This document shows, piece after piece, positions 59,839 to 64,000 of a stretch of DNA of 64,000 bases. Within the stretch, counting starts at the first letter, position 1, and each line of letters starts with the position of its first letter. Under the pieces are notes generated by a model. The model did no database searches. It was not told the DNA's origin and was given only the letters and a program-made list of their open reading frames with translations. The translations under genes and the position numbers were made by a program. This DNA is from Blautia massiliensis (ex Durand et al. 2017) (GTDB lineage: Bacteria > Bacillota > Clostridia > Lachnospirales > Lachnospiraceae). Location: NCBI RefSeq assembly GCF_001487165.1, contig NZ_LN913006.1, forward strand, positions 929,293-993,292, given 5' to 3'.

Positions 59839-60873
59839 ATGAAAGAGATCAGAACAGAAGATGCAGTGGGACACATTCTGTGCCATGATATCACGCAGAT
59901 CATAAAAGATGAGAAAAAAGGCGTTCTTTTCAAAAAGGGGCATGTAGTGAAAGAAGAGGATATACCACTGTTGCTCTCTGTAGGAAAAGAACACCTTTTT
60001 GTGTGGGAGAAAAAAACGGGGATTCTTCACGAAAATGAAGCTGCAGAGATCCTTTACAAAATCTGTGCTGGAAATTCTTCCAAAGTACATGGAACTGAGA
60101 TCAAAGAAGGTAAGATCGAGGTGGTATCAAAGATCGATGGTATTCTGAAAATACGTCGTGATGCACTTGTGGCTGTGAATTCTCTGGGAGAAATGATGAT
60201 TGCTTCCAGACATGGCGATTTTCCGATAAAAAAAGGTGATAAGGTTGCAGGAACCAGGATCATTCCGCTTGTGATCGAGAAAGAGAAAATGGATGCAGCA
60301 GAGAAGGCAGCAGGAAATCTTCCGATCTTTGACATTCTCCCTTACCAGCAGAAAAAAGTAGGGATCGTCACAACCGGAAGTGAGATCAAAAAAGGACTGA
60401 TCCAGGATACCTTCACACCGGTACTCCGGGAAAAGCTTTCCGGGTTTCCGACAGAAGTGACAGGCCAGGTGATGCCGGGAGATGATAAGGAAGAGATCAC
60501 AAAGGCAATTCTTTCTTTCGCAGATGCAGGAGCAGATCTGATCATCTGTACCGGCGGAATGAGTGTGGATCCCGATGATCGTACTCCGGGCGGGATCCGG
60601 AATACCGGAGCAAAGATCGTAACCTATGGAGCACCTGTACTTCCGGGAGCTATGCTGCTTGTGGCATATCTTGAGAGGAACGGAAGATCCATACCGGTAC
60701 TTGGACTTCCGGGCTGCGTCATGTACGCAAAAAGAACGGTATTTGATCTGATCCTGCCCAGAGTAATGGCGGATGATGAGATCAAGGCAGAGGAGATCGC
60801 CAGGCTGGGAGAGGGCGGACTTTGTCTGAACTGTCCGGTTTGTACTTTCCCAAACTGCGGATTTGGAAAATAA
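59839..60873 (+). CDS. Molybdopterin-binding domain protein with Cys-rich C-terminus
   Basis: 344-aa protein. The N-terminal part resembles the clostridial Mo-cofactor-binding family (KEIRTEDAVGHILCHDITQI, with a central IEVVSKIDGILKIRRDALVA). The C-terminal MoaB/MogA-like domain (~170-310) shows KVGIVTTGSEIKKG, ADLIICTGGMSVDPDDRTPG and VLGLPGCVMYAKRTVFDLIL. The final residues GLCLNCPVCTFPNCGFGK hold four cysteines, a possible metal or Fe-S site. It is not a full MoeA (the domain order differs). Likely involved in molybdenum cofactor handling, perhaps for selenium/molybdenum hydroxylases; none is in the window. Confidence 0.8.
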   Translation: MKEIRTEDAVGHILCHDITQIIKDEKKGVLFKKGHVVKEEDIPLLLSVGKEHLFVWEKKTGILHENEAAEILYKICAGNSSKVHGTEIKEGKIEVVSKIDGILKIRRDALVAVNSLGEMMIASRHGDFPIKKGDKVAGTRIIPLVIEKEKMDAAEKAAGNLPIFDILPYQQKKVGIVTTGSEIKKGLIQDTFTPVLREKLSGFPTEVTGQVMPGDDKEEITKAILSFADAGADLIICTGGMSVDPDDRTPGGIRNTGAKIVTYGAPVLPGAMLLVAYLERNGRSIPVLGLPGCVMYAKRTVFDLILPRVMADDEIKAEEIARLGEGGLCLNCPVCTFPNCGFGK

Positions 60874-60874
60874 T

Positions 60875-61681
60875 ATGAAAAAATTCAGAATCAAACAATA
60901 TGAGATCCATATGGACAAGATCCATGCTCCACAGGGCGTGCGGATGATCCTTCTTGCGGATCTTCACGGAATATCCTACGGAAAAGACAATATACGGCTG
61001 ACAGAGACGATCCGAAAGCTTGCTCCGGACGTGATACTTTCTGCCGGCGACATGGCTGTACGTACAGAAACGGATACTCTGGTAACTGCATGTAAGCTGC
61101 TGACAGAGCTTGCAGGGGATTTTCCCGTGTATTATGCACTTGGTAATCATGAATATAAAATGTTCCTTTCCGAAGAATATCGGCCATATTATGCGAAATA
61201 TGAAAAGGCACTGAAAAAAGCTGGTGTGCATATTTTAAGGAACGGACATGAAGCTATGGTCCTGAAGGGAGAGCGTTTCTGTTTCTGGGGCCTGGAGCTT
61301 CCCATCGAATATTATCACAAGCCGAGATCACCGAAGCTGAAAAAAGAAGTGATGGAAGAACTGATCGGAAAACCTGAAGATAAAGGGATGCAGATCCTGC
61401 TGGCACATAATCCAAAATACGGAAAAACCTATTTTGAATGGGGCGCGGATCTGATCCTGTCCGGACACTATCACGGAGGCGTTGTCCGCCTCAGTGAACA
61501 TTACGGCCTTTCATCTCCTCAATATCTGTTCCTTCCACCGTTTTGCTGTGGAGACTTTCACAAAGGGGATCAGCATATGATCGTCAGTGCTGGACTTGGA
61601 GAACATACCATCCCCCTTCGGATCCATAATCCAAGGGAACTGCTGGTGATCGATATAAAACCTTCCGAAAAAATGAAATGA
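60875..61681 (+). CDS. Metallophosphoesterase (YkuE/YaeI-like)
   Basis: 268-aa calcineurin-type phosphoesterase. Metal-binding motifs in order: ILLADLHG, VILSAGDMAVR, YYALGNHEYK, LLAHNP and LSGHYHGG. No signal peptide or clear membrane segment, unlike many YkuE proteins. I chose ATG 60875, one base after the previous stop; TTG 60863 is the alternative and neither has a strong SD. Substrate unknown; relatives act on UDP-diacylglucosamine-like or cyclic nucleotide substrates. Confidence 0.88.
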   Translation: MKKFRIKQYEIHMDKIHAPQGVRMILLADLHGISYGKDNIRLTETIRKLAPDVILSAGDMAVRTETDTLVTACKLLTELAGDFPVYYALGNHEYKMFLSEEYRPYYAKYEKALKKAGVHILRNGHEAMVLKGERFCFWGLELPIEYYHKPRSPKLKKEVMEELIGKPEDKGMQILLAHNPKYGKTYFEWGADLILSGHYHGGVVRLSEHYGLSSPQYLFLPPFCCGDFHKGDQHMIVSAGLGEHTIPLRIHNPRELLVIDIKPSEKMK

Positions 61682-61690
61682 GGAAACCCT

Positions 61691-62476
61691 ATGGCATTAT
61701 CTGTTAAGCTGAATGTATTTGAAGGCCCTCTGGATCTTCTGCTTCACCTGATCGACAAAAACAAGATCGATATCTATGATATTCCTATTGTGGAGATCAC
61801 AGATCAGTATATGGAATATCTGCATTCCATGGAAAAAGAAGATCTGGGGATCATGAGTGAATTTCTTGTCATGGCAGCCACTCTTCTGGATATCAAATGT
61901 AAAATGCTTCTTCCGAAAGAAGTGAATGAGGAAGGAGAAGAGGAGGACCCCAGAGCAGAGCTTGTGCAGAAGCTGCTGGAATATAAAATGTACAAATATA
62001 TGTCCTATGAATTACGGGACAGGCTTGGAGATGCGGCAGGGGTTTATTACCGAAAACAGGATCTTCCGGAAGAAGTGCTGCAGTATACTCCACCGTCTGA
62101 TCCCCAGGAACTTCTCCGGGGTCTGACACTGGAGCGGATGAGTGCGATCTATCAGGCTTTGATCCGCAGACAGGAAAATAAGATCGACCCAATCCGAAGT
62201 AAATTCGGAAGGATCGAAAAAGAGGAAATATCACTTTCCGATAAATTGCTGGAAATGAAGGAATATGCAAAAACTCACCGAAAATTCAGCTTTCGCAGGC
62301 TGATGGAAAACCAGCATTCCAAAATACAGCTGATCGTGACATTTCTGGCAATTCTGGAATTGATGAAAATGGGACATGTTCATGCAGAACAGGAAGATCT
62401 TTTTGATGATATTCATGTGGAAGTTATCACGGATCCGGACACATGGAAGAATCTGACAGAGTTCGCAGATGAATAA
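61691..62476 (+). CDS. scpA: Segregation and condensation protein A
   Basis: 261-aa kleisin of the SMC-ScpAB condensin. It starts VKLNVFEGPLDLLLHLIDKN then KIDIYDIPI, with EFLVMAATLLDIKCKMLLP in the N-terminal helical domain, an acidic loop (NEEGEEEDP), and the C-terminal winged helix (IVTFLAILELMKMGHVHAEQ). SD TGAGGAAAC. scpB follows 23 bases later. Confidence 0.96.
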   Translation: MALSVKLNVFEGPLDLLLHLIDKNKIDIYDIPIVEITDQYMEYLHSMEKEDLGIMSEFLVMAATLLDIKCKMLLPKEVNEEGEEEDPRAELVQKLLEYKMYKYMSYELRDRLGDAAGVYYRKQDLPEEVLQYTPPSDPQELLRGLTLERMSAIYQALIRRQENKIDPIRSKFGRIEKEEISLSDKLLEMKEYAKTHRKFSFRRLMENQHSKIQLIVTFLAILELMKMGHVHAEQEDLFDDIHVEVITDPDTWKNLTEFADE

Positions 62477-62499
62477 TATAGTAGGAATGAGGACAATAA

Positions 62500-63069
62500 G
62501 TGGAAATCAAACGAATTGAAGGAGAAATCGAAGCCATCCTGTTTGCAATGGGAGAAGCAGTGGAATTACCCCGTATTGCCAGAGCGATCCGTCAGGATCC
62601 GACAACAACGGAAAATATCATCCGAAATATGATGATCCGTTATCAGGAAGAAGAACGGGGGATCCAGATCATAGAGCTCGAAAACTCCTTTCAGCTTTGT
62701 ACAAAAAAAGAATACTATGATTCTCTTATCCGGATCGCAGCGCAGCCAAAGAAACCCACGCTGACAGACGTTATGCTTGAAACCCTTTCGATCATTGCCT
62801 ACAAACAGCCCGTTACAAAAGCAGAAATCGAAAAGATCCGAGGGGTAAAATGTGATCATGCCATCAATAAACTGATGGATTATGATCTGGTGAGAGAACT
62901 TGGACGTCTGGATGCTCCGGGTCGCCCGATCCTCCTGGGAACCACCGAAGAATTTCTGCGCTGCTTTGGTGTCCAGGGGCTGGAAGACCTTCCGGAAATG
63001 GATCCGGTCCAGCTGGAGGATTTCAAGGCGGAAGCAGAGGAAGAGATCCAGCTGAAGCTGGACGTATAA
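62500..63069 (+). CDS. scpB: Segregation and condensation protein B
   Basis: 189-aa winged-helix partner of ScpA. It has EGEIEAILFAMGEAVELPRI, IRIAAQPKKPTLTDVMLETL then SIIAYKQPVTKAEIEKIRGV, and LGRLDAPGRPILLGTTEEFL then RCFGV, all family blocks. GTG start with SD TGAGGACA. Only ScpA, ScpB are here; smc lies elsewhere. Confidence 0.96.
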   Translation: MEIKRIEGEIEAILFAMGEAVELPRIARAIRQDPTTTENIIRNMMIRYQEEERGIQIIELENSFQLCTKKEYYDSLIRIAAQPKKPTLTDVMLETLSIIAYKQPVTKAEIEKIRGVKCDHAINKLMDYDLVRELGRLDAPGRPILLGTTEEFLRCFGVQGLEDLPEMDPVQLEDFKAEAEEEIQLKLDV

Positions 63070-63142
63070 CAAATAACACGGACAGATGCCGGTTTACCGG
63101 GACCTGCCGGACAGATCAGGAAACAGAAGAGGAGTGACAAAA

Positions 63143-63940
63143 ATGCCCACAACATACGCACATGATCTTTTTGGAAAAAGGGTTTACCGGAAACTTTCCG
63201 CAAAATTACAGCATCTGATCCGAAGCAACGGAAATCTGTACCGGATCGGACAGCATGGTCCGGATATCCTGTTTTATTATTTTATATCCAAAAATCCGGT
63301 GACACAGTACGGAGTGCAGATGCATGGAAGGAAAGCAAGAGAATTCTTTGAAAAGGGCATGGCGAAGGTCCGGGAGGAAAAAAATCCTGCACTGATGGCT
63401 TATCTGCTGGGGTTCGGATGTCATTATATCCTGGATTCTACCTGTCATCCTTACGTCAATCAGGTAGCTGCCGAGGGGAAAGTCTCACATACGCTCTTTG
63501 AGAAGGAATTTGATCGTATGCTGATGTATGAAACCGGCAAAGATCCATTGCGTTTTTATCCGTCTCATGGGATCCGTGCCAGTTTTCTCAGTGCATGGAC
63601 GATCCACCAGGTATTGCCGGCGATCCGTACCTGGAACATTTATCTGTCATTGAAAATGATGAAGATATTCACCTGTATTTTGGTATGTGATGATGGAGGA
63701 AGGAAGAGACGCCTTTCGGAACATGCCCTTTCCCCCGCAGGAAAAAAGATATCTGCGTTTATTACCGAATTTTTTATGAGCCCGGAGCCGGAGATCGACT
63801 GTAAGGAGGAGCTTCTTAAACTGGACAGTCTGATGGAAGAGGCACTTGCCAAGGCGCCGGATATGCTGGAAGAGCTTGCTGCACTTGCAGTCAGGCCAGG
63901 ACATCTTTCTGACAGATGGGATCTGACCTTTAACGGATGA
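63143..63940 (+). CDS. Zinc-dependent phospholipase C-like protein
   Basis: 265-aa cytoplasmic-looking member of the zinc-dependent phospholipase C fold (S1/P1-like). It starts PTTYAHDLFGKRV with the first His, then RIGQHGPDILFYYF and LLGFGCHYILDSTCHPYV, supplying His/Asp metal ligands. ATG 63143 has SD AGGAG; the upstream in-frame ATG 63086 adds a non-family extension. Without a signal peptide it is not an obvious secreted toxin. Such genes are common as single copies in Lachnospiraceae and their substrate is unknown. Confidence 0.87.
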   Translation: MPTTYAHDLFGKRVYRKLSAKLQHLIRSNGNLYRIGQHGPDILFYYFISKNPVTQYGVQMHGRKAREFFEKGMAKVREEKNPALMAYLLGFGCHYILDSTCHPYVNQVAAEGKVSHTLFEKEFDRMLMYETGKDPLRFYPSHGIRASFLSAWTIHQVLPAIRTWNIYLSLKMMKIFTCILVCDDGGRKRRLSEHALSPAGKKISAFITEFFMSPEPEIDCKEELLKLDSLMEEALAKAPDMLEELAALAVRPGHLSDRWDLTFNG

Positions 63941-64000
63941 TCGATCCCGGCAGACAATAGATACAAGTGATATCTGAATGCTATCCCCGCATAAAATTAA
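63941..64000. other. Window end, no feature
   Basis: 60 bases after the phospholipase-like gene; I see no gene, hairpin or promoter here. Confidence 0.5.

Overview
The window is one stretch of a low-GC, anaerobic, spore-forming-lineage Firmicutes chromosome. The best fit is Lachnospiraceae (Blautia-like), judged from family content and protein style. Supporting markers are YqfC/YqfD sporulation genes, an NfnAB-type electron-bifurcating transhydrogenase, Rex, anaerobic cobalamin genes of the cbi type, a CIRCE-controlled groES, and SipW-type surface proteins. No rRNA, tRNA or CRISPR was found. Most genes are on the + strand in tight operons with ATGA, TAATG or TTGA overlaps.

Layout. 1-4039: end of a cobalamin operon (cbiB, cobD, cbiP/cobQ, cbiC). 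4036-6311: a divergent MocR/PdxR regulator and a pyridoxal/pyridoxamine kinase (vitamin B6 salvage). 6342-8258: an ABC-F ATPase. 8411-13266: rex with a palindrome on its promoter, nnr (NAD(P)HX repair), alr, a mazF without a visible mazE, and yebC. 13297-20798: tepA, nfnA-nfnB, an uppP-like gene, ftsK, rlmH. 20799-21957: an inverted repeat, promoter and CIRCE in front of groES, followed not by groEL but by a decayed MATE transporter. 22084-28894: an oligopeptide-type ABC transporter operon with a terminal cysteine desulfidase-family gene. 28939-34293: NYN/OST-HTH protein, tRNA dihydrouridine synthase, DUF2284, yqfC, yqfD, phoH, ybeY. 34371-38388: DUF3048 protein, proB, DUF896, 5-formyl-THF cyclo-ligase, proA.

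38396-56306 is the accessory part. It starts with a 1020-aa repeat-rich surface protein and a minus-strand ABC-2 exporter. Next comes a 4.6-kb island bounded by a 40-bp direct repeat (39/40 identical). The island holds a serine-recombinase tail, an AraC regulator, the last 34 codons of a deleted sugar permease, a GH3 glycosidase, a truncated polysaccharide deacetylase and an IS transposase remnant. Each repeat copy carries the -35 of a promoter pointing outward, so the island appears to have been inserted into one divergent promoter region. Beyond it lie a NEAT-like membrane protein, an M14-fold protein lacking its zinc ligands, and a five-gene SipW signal-peptidase module: three TasA/camelysin-like secreted proteins and a 1094-aa thioester/Cna-B adhesin.

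56434-63940: a dual-GGDEF protein next to the surface module, a DacF-type D,D-carboxypeptidase, a molybdopterin-binding protein with a cysteine-rich tail, a metallophosphoesterase, scpA-scpB and a zinc-dependent phospholipase C-like protein.

The most interesting parts are the SipW/TasA/thioester surface module, the island that split a divergent promoter while preserving both sides, and two terminators whose 3' arms serve as the Shine-Dalgarno of the next gene.
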